From Pseudomonadota bacterium (lineage in GTDB: Bacteria; Bdellovibrionota; Oligoflexia; Oligoflexales; Oligoflexaceae), in assembly GCA_029556045.1 (NCBI GenBank), contig JAKQGS010000313.1:1-12021 (forward strand): a stretch of 12,021 bases of DNA, in the 5' to 3' direction. Each line of letters starts with the position of its first letter. The first letter of the stretch is position 1. Below are positions 1 through 7,645 of the stretch, one piece after another. The notes under the pieces were generated by a model, which saw only the letters and a program-made list of their open reading frames with translations, did not search any database and was not told the DNA's origin. The position numbers and the translations under genes were made by a program.

Positions 1-1083
1 TGATTGGGGGTAGGGTTGTTGATAGCCGCCCGGATAGGGCTGTTGTTGGGGATATCCTCCGGGATAGGGCGTTGCATAAGGCTGTGGCATGGTATAGACG
101 GGCGATGGCACCACCACAGGGGCCTGATAAACGGGCGCCGGCTGCTGATAGACGGGTGCAGCTCCGGGGTACGGTGTTGGTGCACCCATGGGTGGGGCTG
201 CAGCTGGGTAGCCCTGACCGGACTCCGCCTCAAACTCCTTCTTTAAATCGCGACCAGTTGGGACTTCATCCTGATATTTTGGCACCGATTCCGAAAACAT
301 GTCGTCTTTCACTGGGGATGGGCGACTTTTTTCTGCGTTGGGGGTACGCTGGGCGACAGGAGCCGCTTTTTTCCTGGGCTGAATCTTATTCAAATTCAGT
401 GTGATTTTATTTTCACGGTTTTCGTGAATTCTGATGGTGAACGTCTTGGCATGAAATCCCGGCGCCTGCAGCGTCAGCTTGATGACGCCTGGACTGACTT
501 CGATCTTATCGCCAACGGAACCGGCCAGGATGCCATCCATCATGATGGTGGCGCCCTTGGCGTTGGAGTTGATGACCGCCCAGGTTGATTTGGTTGGTTT
601 GCCATAACGCGGTTTCCCGGTGCTGGCCGGTGCAGCGGGCCGCGCTGCTGTGCGGGTAGCGGAAGCCTGGCTCTTAAAGAATGGGATAACGGATTCATCC
701 AGCACTTCGTCCGCACTGATGGACAGCCCTGGTTGCAAGGCCAACGCATTCTTAAAGGAGGCGGCGGCACCTGCTTTATTACCCAGTGTAAATTGGGCGA
801 TACCCAGGAATTTGAGAATTTTTGCCTTTTCCGCAGGAGTTCTGGCTCGGGGCAAAGCTCGTTGCAGGGACTCTACCGTTCCTTTCATGTCGCCTTTGGT
901 GTATTTTTTATAGCCCAAAGCAAAGGTTTGTGCCTGCGCTATACCTTGATGACTCATGGGGATGCCATGCAGAACCAGAGACAGGGACAACCATAAATTG
1001 GCAACAATCCGCAGGAGGCGTCCATACGCATGCGCGATGGTCGCCCGCTTTCTGCTGCTGGATTTTTGCCTAAAACATTGCAA
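1..1083 (-). CDS. Secreted TPR-PEGA protein with Tyr/Pro/Gln-rich tail (3' end beyond window)
   Basis: The frame stays open from just behind the kinase stop codon to the left edge (361 codons), so the C-terminus is missing. A basic stretch (about residues 6-26) precedes a hydrophobic core (about 28-43) and an AQA-like cleavage site near 51, which fits an exported protein. Residues 55-120 look like TPR helices ending in KNALALQPGL. A PEGA-type beta domain spans about 165-232 (MMDGILAGSVGDKIEVSPG is the typical IDG...V.PG pattern). The tail from about 290 is rich in Pro, Tyr and Gln with near repeats of PYPGGY. I chose TTG at 1083 because it directly follows the kinase TAG, has a GGGGAGAGG ribosome site 6 nt upstream and keeps the signal peptide; the first in-frame ATG (957) would remove it. 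PEGA domains are associated with surface or cell-wall proteins; the precise role is unknown. It is probably translated together with the kinase. Confidence 0.8.
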   Translation of the reverse strand, partial: MQCFRQKSSSRKRATIAHAYGRLLRIVANLWLSLSLVLHGIPMSHQGIAQAQTFALGYKKYTKGDMKGTVESLQRALPRARTPAEKAKILKFLGIAQFTLGNKAGAAASFKNALALQPGLSISADEVLDESVIPFFKSQASATRTAARPAAPASTGKPRYGKPTKSTWAVINSNAKGATIMMDGILAGSVGDKIEVSPGVIKLTLQAPGFHAKTFTIRIHENRENKITLNLNKIQPRKKAAPVAQRTPNAEKSRPSPVKDDMFSESVPKYQDEVPTGRDLKKEFEAESGQGYPAAAPPMGAPTPYPGAAPVYQQPAPVYQAPVVVPSPVYTMPQPYATPYPGGYPQQQPYPGGYQQPYPQS

Positions 1084-3546
1084 CTATGGCCTCTCCCCTT
1101 GGGAACTGAATTTGGTAAAGTCCGCATTGAACGTCAATGCGCCGCTCCGTGATGAAAGCGTCACAGTACGCTCGATTGTTTTGCCTCCAAACGACATGGT
1201 GACCTGATAGCTTCCCGGTGCCAGGTTGACGGACGATGAATTGGAACTCAGGTTGATCTCCATCTTCTTGTCACCGTTGACCTGTTGAATGTGCGCTATC
1301 GCCGGGAAATGACTGGTGCGGAGGGTGAAACGCACGGTCTTCTCCTCACGCGTTAGGGTGTAGTTAAAACGATTTTTCTTGCCAGGGCTGGCCTCAATGG
1401 AAGTCGTCAGTGTTTTAAAGCCACTGCGCCTTAACTCCAGGGTGTGGGAGCCTGGTGGCACCTTGAAGCCGCGGCGTCGTGAATTTAAATCGTTGGTGGT
1501 TCCCACCTCGCGGCCGTCAATCATCACCTGTGCAGCTGGCTCTGAGATGATAAAGACGGGCACATCCGCCATAGACTGGGGTTCTGGTGCAGGTTTGACC
1601 GATTCAGGTGGTGTTGATTTGTTCACACTTTCTGGTGCTGAGTAACCTTCTTTCACAGGCTGGTCCCCGGTGGGATTGCCGGTCTTGGGTGTTGAAGGTA
1701 TGGAGGCTGGTTTTTCCCGGTCAACTCCATGGTAATCCGAGCTATTTAGTGCCCTATCCACCACGGCCACGGCTGGCCCAGATGGTTTATGCCGGGACGG
1801 TGGCTCAGAGGGTTTTTTGGTGACAACCCTACTGGAATAGGCTTTTTTAGCCAGTTTCACCTTGGGTGGTGGTGTTTTGATATCGTAACTTTTAACAGAA
1901 CTTTCTTTTTTGGTGTCAATTGGACGTTCCGGACGCTTGAATCTGGGCAACTCTGTTACGGGATCTGCCTTGGGAGAGGGGGAGGCTGTTGCTGGTAATT
2001 CTGCGGGATCTTGTTTTTCCACAGAAGCGATGACCGGGGGACGTTTTGCCACTTTCGTCTGGCGCTGGGATTTACGGGTCTTCTTGGGTTTTGGAATGTC
2101 CATGGAGGTGGTGTAAGCGACTTCCTCCATGAATTCCCGCGACATTTTGGCCAAACCAAAATACAAAAAGGCCGCAACAACCAATAATAGTCCCCCAGCC
2201 CAAATCAGAATGCGACGAGGTGATCGCTGGTGGTATGAACCGGCAGGGGGGAACGCCATGGTATGAGCGTCCATGCGGCGATAGTTGGCGCGTTTGTCGG
2301 CCGCCCGCTGATGTCGAGCTCCACCTGAACTATGGCCTCCCCCGGTGGGGACTTTAGGACGGCGATAGTCCCAGGCCCGGGGAGGCTGGGATTTGGGTGC
2401 TGAAGGCGGCACCCGTCCGGGCCTCGGCGGTTGATGCCGCGTGGCTATCTGGGTAGGCATGCGGTGATTTGGCACACGCATCGTAGACTGTATTTCGGTT
2501 CCCAACGCCTGCCTGAGGGTGGCAACTTCCGTCTGGTGTTCAGCATCGATCATTCTGGTCCGGGCATTTTGGTGCCGGGCTGTTGGCAGAGATGCCGGGC
2601 GATTCGCTCTTTTGGTGACTTCATTTCTGAATTTGACGTTCAATTCACGAAGGCGTGCATCAAATTGCTCGGGCGCATGAAAAAAGCGCTCCAGCTCCAC
2701 ATGGCTTTCGATAAAACCAAACTCACGCAGAAACCCATCAAGGGCCTCACCCAGACTCTGCGCATTGGCAAAACGATCCTCCGCTTTCAGGTTCATGCCC
2801 TTGACAATGATATTGCTGAGGGAGCGTGGAATCTCGGGCAGGATTTTATTGGGGGCAAGATAACGTCCCGCCATGATTTTGCTGATGACATCCGGTGTGG
2901 TGTTGCCGATAAATGGCAGGATACCGCAGATGATTTCGTAGTGCAGTACCGCCAGGCTGTAAATATCCGTGCGATGATCCATGTCCCGCCCACGGATCTG
3001 TTCCGGGGACATGTAGGACGGTGATCCCATCATGGTTCCGGTCATGGTGACATCACTGCGGCGGAGGTTTTTGGAGATACCGAAGTCCATCAGTTTGATG
3101 CGGCCATCCGTCAAGACCATGATGTTTTCGGGTTTGATGTCCCGATGGACAATCCCTTTGCTATGGGCATATTGCAGCGCCCGGCAGATTTCGCGAGCGA
3201 TGAGCGTGCCAACAATGGGATGCAGGGCTGAGTTGCTGAACTTCTGCACATATTGCGCCAGGTTTTTACCTTTCAGTACCTCGCTGACAATCCAAAGCTG
3301 CGAAGAATTCTCTCCCGAGAAGTCGAACACCTTGATGATATTGGGATGGTCAAGCTGGGATACGGCGCGGGCCTCCTGATGGAAGCGTTGGCGGATGTCC
3401 GCATGTTGCGTCAGGTGCGCATGCAGGATCTTAATGGCGACACGCCGGCCTAACTTCTCGTCTATTGCAACGTAGACCGAAGCCATGCCGCCCTCGCCAA
3501 TCAATCCCTTGATGCGATAGCGATCACCTAATATCTGGTTACGCAT
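1084..3546 (-). CDS. Transmembrane Ser/Thr protein kinase with C-terminal PEGA domain
   Basis: This is a PknB-type eukaryote-like kinase of 820 aa. The kinase domain (about 10-275) is complete: glycine loop GEGGMASVY (17-25), VAIK lysine K39, helix-C glutamate E58, HRDIKPEN with catalytic D136, DFG with D154, and an activation segment rich in Thr/Ser ending in SPSYMSPEQ. All catalytic residues are present, so it should be active on Ser/Thr. A basic, Pro-rich juxtamembrane stretch leads to one transmembrane helix (about 444-466). A long Lys/Pro/Ser-rich linker (about 475-660) follows, then a PEGA domain (about 662-735, VMIDGREVGTT and VPPGSHTLELRRSGFK) and a last small beta-rich region. The kinase is predicted to be cytoplasmic and the PEGA part periplasmic. 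ATG 3546 is preferred because AGAAGGA lies 7 nt upstream and the domain starts at residue 10; a TTG at 3618 would add 24 unrelated residues. The next gene, also PEGA, follows with no gap. Confidence 0.95.
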   Translation of the reverse strand: MRNQILGDRYRIKGLIGEGGMASVYVAIDEKLGRRVAIKILHAHLTQHADIRQRFHQEARAVSQLDHPNIIKVFDFSGENSSQLWIVSEVLKGKNLAQYVQKFSNSALHPIVGTLIAREICRALQYAHSKGIVHRDIKPENIMVLTDGRIKLMDFGISKNLRRSDVTMTGTMMGSPSYMSPEQIRGRDMDHRTDIYSLAVLHYEIICGILPFIGNTTPDVISKIMAGRYLAPNKILPEIPRSLSNIIVKGMNLKAEDRFANAQSLGEALDGFLREFGFIESHVELERFFHAPEQFDARLRELNVKFRNEVTKRANRPASLPTARHQNARTRMIDAEHQTEVATLRQALGTEIQSTMRVPNHRMPTQIATRHQPPRPGRVPPSAPKSQPPRAWDYRRPKVPTGGGHSSGGARHQRAADKRANYRRMDAHTMAFPPAGSYHQRSPRRILIWAGGLLLVVAAFLYFGLAKMSREFMEEVAYTTSMDIPKPKKTRKSQRQTKVAKRPPVIASVEKQDPAELPATASPSPKADPVTELPRFKRPERPIDTKKESSVKSYDIKTPPPKVKLAKKAYSSRVVTKKPSEPPSRHKPSGPAVAVVDRALNSSDYHGVDREKPASIPSTPKTGNPTGDQPVKEGYSAPESVNKSTPPESVKPAPEPQSMADVPVFIISEPAAQVMIDGREVGTTNDLNSRRRGFKVPPGSHTLELRRSGFKTLTTSIEASPGKKNRFNYTLTREEKTVRFTLRTSHFPAIAHIQQVNGDKKMEINLSSNSSSVNLAPGSYQVTMSFGGKTIERTVTLSSRSGALTFNADFTKFSSQGERP
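1090..1098 (-). promoter_or_regulatory. Ribosome binding site supporting the TTG start at 1083
   Basis: GGGGAGAGG on the minus strand lies within the last codons of the kinase gene, 6 nt upstream of TTG 1083. It supports a start that directly abuts the kinase stop codon, because no ATG start retaining the signal peptide exists in this frame. Confidence 0.5.
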
Positions 3547-3553
3547 CCATACG

Positions 3554-3560
3554 TCCTTCT
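3554..3560 (-). promoter_or_regulatory. Ribosome binding site deciding the kinase start
   Basis: AGAAGGA on the minus strand sits 7 nt upstream of ATG 3546. A nearer ATG four bases upstream of the chosen one is in another frame. The longer in-frame reading from TTG 3618 does not match the kinase family. Confidence 0.65.
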
Positions 3561-3660
3561 CAGTTGACGCTCCACCATGAGTCGTCAAATCCGTGCAAAT
3601 AAGTCTGCCAAATCGCAAACTTCCTCTATGGATTTATCGGCTAAAGTCGCAGATACTTTA

Positions 3661-3681
3661 CCGATCTTGGCCATGGATCGG
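3661..3681. repeat. Short inverted repeat upstream of the kinase
   Basis: CCGATC and GATCGG form perfect 6-bp arms around a 9-nt centre that itself contains TGGCCA. It lies about 115-135 bp upstream of the kinase start. No T-run follows on either strand, so a Rho-independent terminator is unlikely; an operator is possible but unproven, and a chance palindrome is not excluded. Confidence 0.4.
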
Positions 3682-3783
3682 AGATTTCTTACGGCTGGTA
3701 AATAAACCAATGAAGATGGGACGGGAGCTACTTTCGGGAAAGGCTCGGCAATAACCGTTGGTTAAGGACTAGGTGGTCATGGG

Positions 3784-5241
3784 TTAAAGGTCATGAGGCA
3801 TGATATCATGGGGTGAATTGAATTTTTTTAGCGGACTGTAAAAGCGCAGATTCGATATCCGGCTGGTGTAAAGGCAGGCATATTCTTCGACTTGTTTGGA
3901 AAATCGGCTTTTTTCCAAACCGACCCGCATGATTTCACCCCAAACGGGATGAATTTTTTGTTCCCTGGTTTTGATGAGCCCTTTGATTTCGTCTCGCAGG
4001 GTTACCAGCTCGTCCATTTTGCCCTGATATTTTTCTTTGAGTTTCTCAATGTTTTTTTCAAAGGAGCGGGCTTTATGGCGGTCGCCCTCCGTCTGCGCCT
4101 GCTTAAGGTGCCTCATGGAAGCCCGCATCAGGGAATTGACCCGTTGCGCTTCTTCGTCGAGAAGTTCGCTTTCCTGCACTTTGCGGTTGATTTGTTCCAG
4201 GTCGGTGCGGGTGGCTTCAAGTTTGGGTAGTTCGGTAACCAACTCCTCGACAACTAGGAGCGTTCGCCAGTTGAAAATACCTTTGGATCGAATGATGTCG
4301 CCGTAGATATGGTCACCCGCATAGAGAACCTCGTCTCCCTTGATCTGGGCCAGATCCTGAAACAGACGGGCATTGCCGCCCTGATACACCTTGCCTGATT
4401 TAAACGGCCCGGAATGTTGCTTCAAATAGCCGGATTCCGTTAGCACTTCGTAAAATGGCTGGCTGCCGGTAAAAAAACCCGGCTTGCCGGCGCCCACAAA
4501 GATGTAATCAAAATAGTTTTGCCATTTGCTGAAGTCTTCGTGTTCACCGGACAGCAGGTAGGACATCACGCAACTGGTGTAATCCCACATGGAATTGGTC
4601 AGGAGGAACAGGCTCTTGCCCCCGTCCACCAGGCCCACCAAGGTCTCCGCCAGGTGCTTGTCCTTGTCGATATACTGATGGGGATATCGCATCACTTCGT
4701 TTTTGATGGTGCCGTCCCGGTGGCTGAGATCGATGTAGGTGCGCAGATCCTTATAGACCTCCTTGAAGGATTTCTGGATCTTGTCGGGATGTCGACGCAT
4801 ATAGTCCACGATTTCAGTGAAGAGCTGTACCTCACTCAATGCAAAAAATGTATCGATGGACAGAAAATCCTGAGGTTTGAAGCTGGCGGCGTTATAAAAC
4901 ACATGCCGATCATGCTTAGACAGCTGGTGATGCCCGTGAAAGGCAATCTTTACATACTTGTGACCATCGACTTTGAGAAGGTTTCCACGCTCCTGATCGA
5001 CCAATAAACCGCGGATAACAAAATTTGGATTGAATTTGAGGGTCTGCAACTCTTCGGGATAGCCGGCATCGATGAATTTCTTCAGTGTTTCCCGAAAAGC
5101 CAATGCCTCGAAGTTTTCCCGGTTGTAGGTAACCAGTGTATGATCCATGTCGAAGCCAATGGCACGGATGGAGGCCATGTTCAGCGAGCGATTGACAAAG
5201 ATGCGCTCGGGTTTATGAAGTTTTACCGTCCGGTCTCCCAG
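3784..5241 (-). CDS. HAD-IG family 5'-nucleotidase (cN-II-like); start uncertain, first ATG at 5178
   Basis: This is a haloacid-dehalogenase superfamily nucleotidase related to eukaryotic cytosolic 5'-nucleotidase II, which hydrolyses IMP/GMP to nucleosides. Counting from ATG 5178 (464 aa): motif I FDMDHTL has nucleophile D10 and general acid D12, motif II LLTNS has T194, the motif III lysine is likely K232 (GAGKPGFF), and motif IV AGDHIYGDI has D289 and D294. VYQGGN (265-270) and the C-terminal HDIMPHDL are also family-like. Residues about 320-420 form a charged, probably coiled-coil insertion. Catalytic residues are intact. The family motif FVNRSLxM just before motif I is encoded upstream of ATG 5178, so the true protein is longer. 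CTG 5241 has AGGGGG 6 nt upstream; no ATG, GTG or TTG occurs in frame between the PilZ stop and 5178. Other starts are discussed at 5179-5283. Cytosolic; the real substrate is unknown. Confidence 0.9.
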   Translation of the reverse strand: MGDRTVKLHKPERIFVNRSLNMASIRAIGFDMDHTLVTYNRENFEALAFRETLKKFIDAGYPEELQTLKFNPNFVIRGLLVDQERGNLLKVDGHKYVKIAFHGHHQLSKHDRHVFYNAASFKPQDFLSIDTFFALSEVQLFTEIVDYMRRHPDKIQKSFKEVYKDLRTYIDLSHRDGTIKNEVMRYPHQYIDKDKHLAETLVGLVDGGKSLFLLTNSMWDYTSCVMSYLLSGEHEDFSKWQNYFDYIFVGAGKPGFFTGSQPFYEVLTESGYLKQHSGPFKSGKVYQGGNARLFQDLAQIKGDEVLYAGDHIYGDIIRSKGIFNWRTLLVVEELVTELPKLEATRTDLEQINRKVQESELLDEEAQRVNSLMRASMRHLKQAQTEGDRHKARSFEKNIEKLKEKYQGKMDELVTLRDEIKGLIKTREQKIHPVWGEIMRVGLEKSRFSKQVEEYACLYTSRISNLRFYSPLKKFNSPHDIMPHDL

Positions 5242-5283
5242 AAAATGCCCCCTTTTGTGACCATGTGATACACCGTCGTCGGC
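5179..5283 (-). other. In-frame N-terminal extension and start region of the nucleotidase
   Basis: From the PilZ TGA (5284) to ATG 5178 the nucleotidase frame is open and reads, near its end, RIFVNRSLNM joined to the annotated N-terminus. Human NT5C2 has the equivalent FVNRSLxM just before its FDMD motif, so this stretch is almost certainly translated. Two routes are visible. One is CTG 5241 behind AAAGGGGG. The other is ATG 5264, which opens a 13-codon reading (MVTKGG...) with A AAA GGG at 5256-5250 in the correct phase for -1 slippage; the slipped product joins the nucleotidase frame. ATG 5264 lacks a clear ribosome site but lies 19 nt behind the PilZ stop. A single missing G in the G5 run would give the same picture. 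Confidence 0.6.
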
Positions 5284-5880
5284 TCAATTGTCTTCAAACT
5301 GAAGGCCAATTTGATTGTAGCTTTTACCATCGATGCCAATAAAACGTCGTCCATACACAACCTTGCCGCTGACCGTATTGTAAAGATTTCCGTCGATAAG
5401 GATGCGCATGTCCTTAAATTCCGTACCGGGGGCAAAAAGTTTGGAGGCGTAACGGGTTTTAATGGAAATTCCGTGGGAGGACATGTCCATCACGGATTTG
5501 ATCAGCATGGTCTCGTTATCAATGGGGTTCAGGATTTCCACGACCACCCGCTCATCCGCTTCGAAGGGAAAACGCCTGGCCTGCCGGGTCTCTTCGATAG
5601 CCACCAGGCTCTCGAGAGGGAAAACGATATGAACGCCGTTACTGTCGATTTTTTCCGAAACAAAACGCATCATCTGGCACTGCAGATAAAACTTATCCGA
5701 TTTGACCACCTCAATAATATGGGACGGAGTAACCCTATTTTCGAGTAGGATGTGATCATTTTCTGCTTTAAGGATAAAGGTTTGAAATACGATGGGGACT
5801 TTATCCGTGGAGAAAAAAACTGGGCTCTTTTTCTCCGCACATTCCTTCAGCACGTCAAAGGCCGCGACATTGATACTCAT
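5284..5880 (-). CDS. PilZ domain protein, probable c-di-GMP receptor
   Basis: The protein has 198 aa and no signal peptide or membrane helix. Residues 1-95 form a beta-rich domain resembling the YcgR-type N-terminal flagellar-brake fold. The PilZ domain follows (about 97-196) with both ligand signatures intact: RQARR (R99 and R103 of RxxxR) and DMSSHG (D132, S134, G137 of the D/NxSxxG motif). These residues bind cyclic di-GMP in characterised PilZ proteins, so binding is expected. The ATG overlaps the upstream barrel gene's stop by one base (TGATG), and AAGGAG lies 8 nt upstream inside that gene, which points to translational coupling. The nucleotidase follows closely. The output target is unknown; candidates are the kinase or envelope proteins encoded nearby. 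Confidence 0.9.
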   Translation of the reverse strand: MSINVAAFDVLKECAEKKSPVFFSTDKVPIVFQTFILKAENDHILLENRVTPSHIIEVVKSDKFYLQCQMMRFVSEKIDSNGVHIVFPLESLVAIEETRQARRFPFEADERVVVEILNPIDNETMLIKSVMDMSSHGISIKTRYASKLFAPGTEFKDMRILIDGNLYNTVSGKVVYGRRFIGIDGKSYNQIGLQFEDN

Positions 5881-7610
5881 CAGTTGATCTCCTTGTTCAG
5901 CTCCAGATCGCCAAAGCGGTTGAGGAATGGTTTGATCCGGCGAAACGTTGGAAAGGCATATGTGTATTTCACCAGCACGCGCGATTTAGTGAAATCATAG
6001 ACTTTTTGGTCTGGGTTCGAATTGGATAGGGAGAGGTACTCCGCCGACCATCGTTCCGCTTGAGTGGGATCCCAATATAAGCCCGCCTTGTATAAAAGTC
6101 CTGTATCAACCCGGTTGCAAAAAGCCAGGTCTGCGCCACTGGTGGCAATGGCAGAAGACGTATAGCCGCAATTGCCGCTGTGGATGGTTTTGAGGGCGTA
6201 GGCATCCTGGTAATAAGCTATGTCACCCCCTATGCTGAGTTTCTTGTAAAACCGGTATTCACCGTTGATCTGTCCACCGGTGCGGGTGTAGTCCAGCCAG
6301 AAGTCATTAAATATGAGGTCGTAATAGAAAAAATCAAAACGCAGGGTGGTGGCGATGGTGGGAAATGCCATCTTTTGCGTTCCGCCGAAACTCAGCAGCT
6401 TGTCCTCTTTGTCGTCTAAAAAACTAAATGTTTTATAGGAATACTCCGGTGTCTCTTCATTCAATTCCTTGCGGAGAAATAAGTAAAAAATCGACTCGAA
6501 GTTGCGATAGTAGCTGGCGCCGATCCAGGGGACCATGGTGGTGGTGGAGGAGATATTCAAGGTTCGTTTCAACTCCTCCTGTTCGGGACCAGGAAAGTAC
6601 GCTGAACCAACCCTCTTGATCTCATGCATACCGAGAAAACCCATGGCGATATTGTTACCAAATGTTTTCTTAAAGTCGCCGAAAAACTGGTGACGTCGTT
6701 CCATCAAGTCCGGTCGGAATGGGATATACTGAATGTCGGTGGGATCATCCAGGAAGGTCGCCATGCGTTCGTTGTCCGCCTTCCAGTTTTGCAAATAGTG
6801 ATAGCCGAGGAAGGCGGTGGAGTTACCGGTTTCAATAGGACCCAGGCCAATGCCGGCATTGGCAATCAGTTCGTGTCGTTCGTAGGGCTCGGTTTTGACC
6901 GCCGGGGATCCATCAGGCCCGGCTGCAGGGTTGCGCACCGAACCAATCTCCCATTGGTAGCCCCCTTCGATGAACCAATAGTGGGGTCGGGGTGCCAGCG
7001 AGAGCTGGCTGTATCGGTAAAGCGAGCTTTCCAGATTTTCCTGCGCACTTCCCTCGATATCGTCAACATATTCGCCCCTCTCCAGATTGGCGCTCATGTG
7101 CACTAAAGTATTGCGGTGCACGCCGGCTGGAAAACGGGTCAGGTATTGGTTGATCCAGTAGCGGGCGTGATCCGCCCGTCGTTGGCGGTATTCAATCACC
7201 GCGAGCTCAAAGACAGCGCGAGCGGCAAAATCATCGTTGCCGCGTGCCGCCAGTGACAGATACTGCAGAGCTCCCTTATAATTCTCGATAGAGGAGTAGG
7301 AAACCCCGATATAATAGAGATTCATGGACCTCTGACTTACTCGCTCTCTGATCTTTTTCAGATAGGTCAACGCCTTTTGAGGTGATCCTACATGAAAATA
7401 ACAGGCCCCCAGCAGGTTCCAGGTGTCATAATCGCGGGGATAGGCCCGCAGATATTTGCGATAGTATTTAATGGCTGTGCTATACTGCATCGCCTGCTGC
7501 TCCGCCAGGCCACGTCGGAGGTACTGGGCTGGGGCTGCATCAGCGAATGCCTTACTCTTTATCGCGAATACCGCTATAATAATCAGAATGGCGCGCAAAC
7601 GGTACATCAT
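5880..7610 (-). CDS. Exported TPR / predicted outer-membrane beta-barrel protein
   Basis: From ATG 7610 the protein has 576 aa. It opens with a classic signal peptide (MMYRLR, a hydrophobic core ILIIIAVFAI, and cleavage near FADA at 25). Residues about 28-200 hold four or five TPR-like helical repeats (for example QYSTAIKYYRKYLRAYP and NYKGALQYLSLAARG). From about 212 to the end the sequence changes to alternating aromatic/polar strands with Gly, Tyr and Trp and short charged turns, as in an outer-membrane barrel. Two cysteines (C481 and C498) bracket a Ser/Ala-rich stretch and could form a disulphide in a loop. The C-terminus lacks the usual terminal aromatic residue. I recognise no named family. 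TTG 7643 would add 11 residues; ATG 7610 or 7607 gives a cleaner signal peptide, though the ribosome site is weak (GCAGG about 12 nt upstream). It heads the minus arm. Confidence 0.8.
   Translation of the reverse strand: MMYRLRAILIIIAVFAIKSKAFADAAPAQYLRRGLAEQQAMQYSTAIKYYRKYLRAYPRDYDTWNLLGACYFHVGSPQKALTYLKKIRERVSQRSMNLYYIGVSYSSIENYKGALQYLSLAARGNDDFAARAVFELAVIEYRQRRADHARYWINQYLTRFPAGVHRNTLVHMSANLERGEYVDDIEGSAQENLESSLYRYSQLSLAPRPHYWFIEGGYQWEIGSVRNPAAGPDGSPAVKTEPYERHELIANAGIGLGPIETGNSTAFLGYHYLQNWKADNERMATFLDDPTDIQYIPFRPDLMERRHQFFGDFKKTFGNNIAMGFLGMHEIKRVGSAYFPGPEQEELKRTLNISSTTTMVPWIGASYYRNFESIFYLFLRKELNEETPEYSYKTFSFLDDKEDKLLSFGGTQKMAFPTIATTLRFDFFYYDLIFNDFWLDYTRTGGQINGEYRFYKKLSIGGDIAYYQDAYALKTIHSGNCGYTSSAIATSGADLAFCNRVDTGLLYKAGLYWDPTQAERWSAEYLSLSNSNPDQKVYDFTKSRVLVKYTYAFPTFRRIKPFLNRFGDLELNKEIN
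5889..5894 (-). promoter_or_regulatory. Ribosome binding site of the PilZ gene inside the upstream gene
   Basis: AAGGAG on the minus strand lies 8 nt before ATG 5880, within the last codons of the TPR/barrel gene. With the one-base stop/start overlap it indicates coupled translation. Confidence 0.65.
7575..7580 (+). promoter_or_regulatory. Possible -10 box for the plus arm
   Basis: A perfect TATAAT lies about 65 bp upstream of ATG 7646, inside the signal-peptide codons of the divergent gene. The expected -35 position (TTACTC) matches poorly, and the stretch is AT-rich because it encodes Ile codons. It is a candidate only. Confidence 0.2.
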
Positions 7611-7645
7611 TAAACGGCGATACCTGCTTATAAAATGGGACAACT
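7611..7645. other. Divergent intergenic region between the two arms
   Basis: Only about 35 bp separate ATG 7610 (minus) from ATG 7646 (plus). It contains an AT-rich TATAAAAT and the probable TGGGA ribosome site for the plus gene. Because it is so short, promoters for the two arms must overlap each other or the opposite gene, so the arms may be co-regulated. Confidence 0.45.

Larger units (their letters stand above)
3547..3783 (-). other. 237-bp intergenic region between the nucleotidase and kinase genes
   Basis: This is the only sizeable non-coding gap in the minus arm, so it is the natural place for a separate kinase promoter or a terminator for the upstream genes. I found no convincing -35/-10 pair and no hairpin followed by a T-run on either strand. 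It contains two short inverted repeats (3661-3681 and 3752-3764). Whether the kinase has its own promoter cannot be decided from sequence alone. Confidence 0.5.

Noticed and set aside
2431..3024. 197-codon open frame on the plus strand
   Set aside because: It lies wholly antisense to the kinase domain, whose catalytic motifs are unmistakable; no family resemblance was seen.
3547..3618. Longer kinase start at TTG 3618
   Set aside because: The extra 24 residues have no kinase-like content, and ATG 3546 has a good ribosome site.
3752..3764. Inverted repeat TAACC-GTT-GGTTA behind the nucleotidase as a terminator
   Set aside because: The stem has only five base pairs, is AT/GC mixed, and has no T-run on either strand.
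3799..3810. Perfect 12-bp palindrome CATGATATCATG at the 3' end of the nucleotidase gene
   Set aside because: It encodes HDIM of the C-terminal HDIMPHDL motif, which resembles a motif in eukaryotic cN-II, so the protein explains the sequence.
4519..5007. 162-codon open frame on the plus strand
   Set aside because: It is antisense to the nucleotidase and has no recognisable domain.
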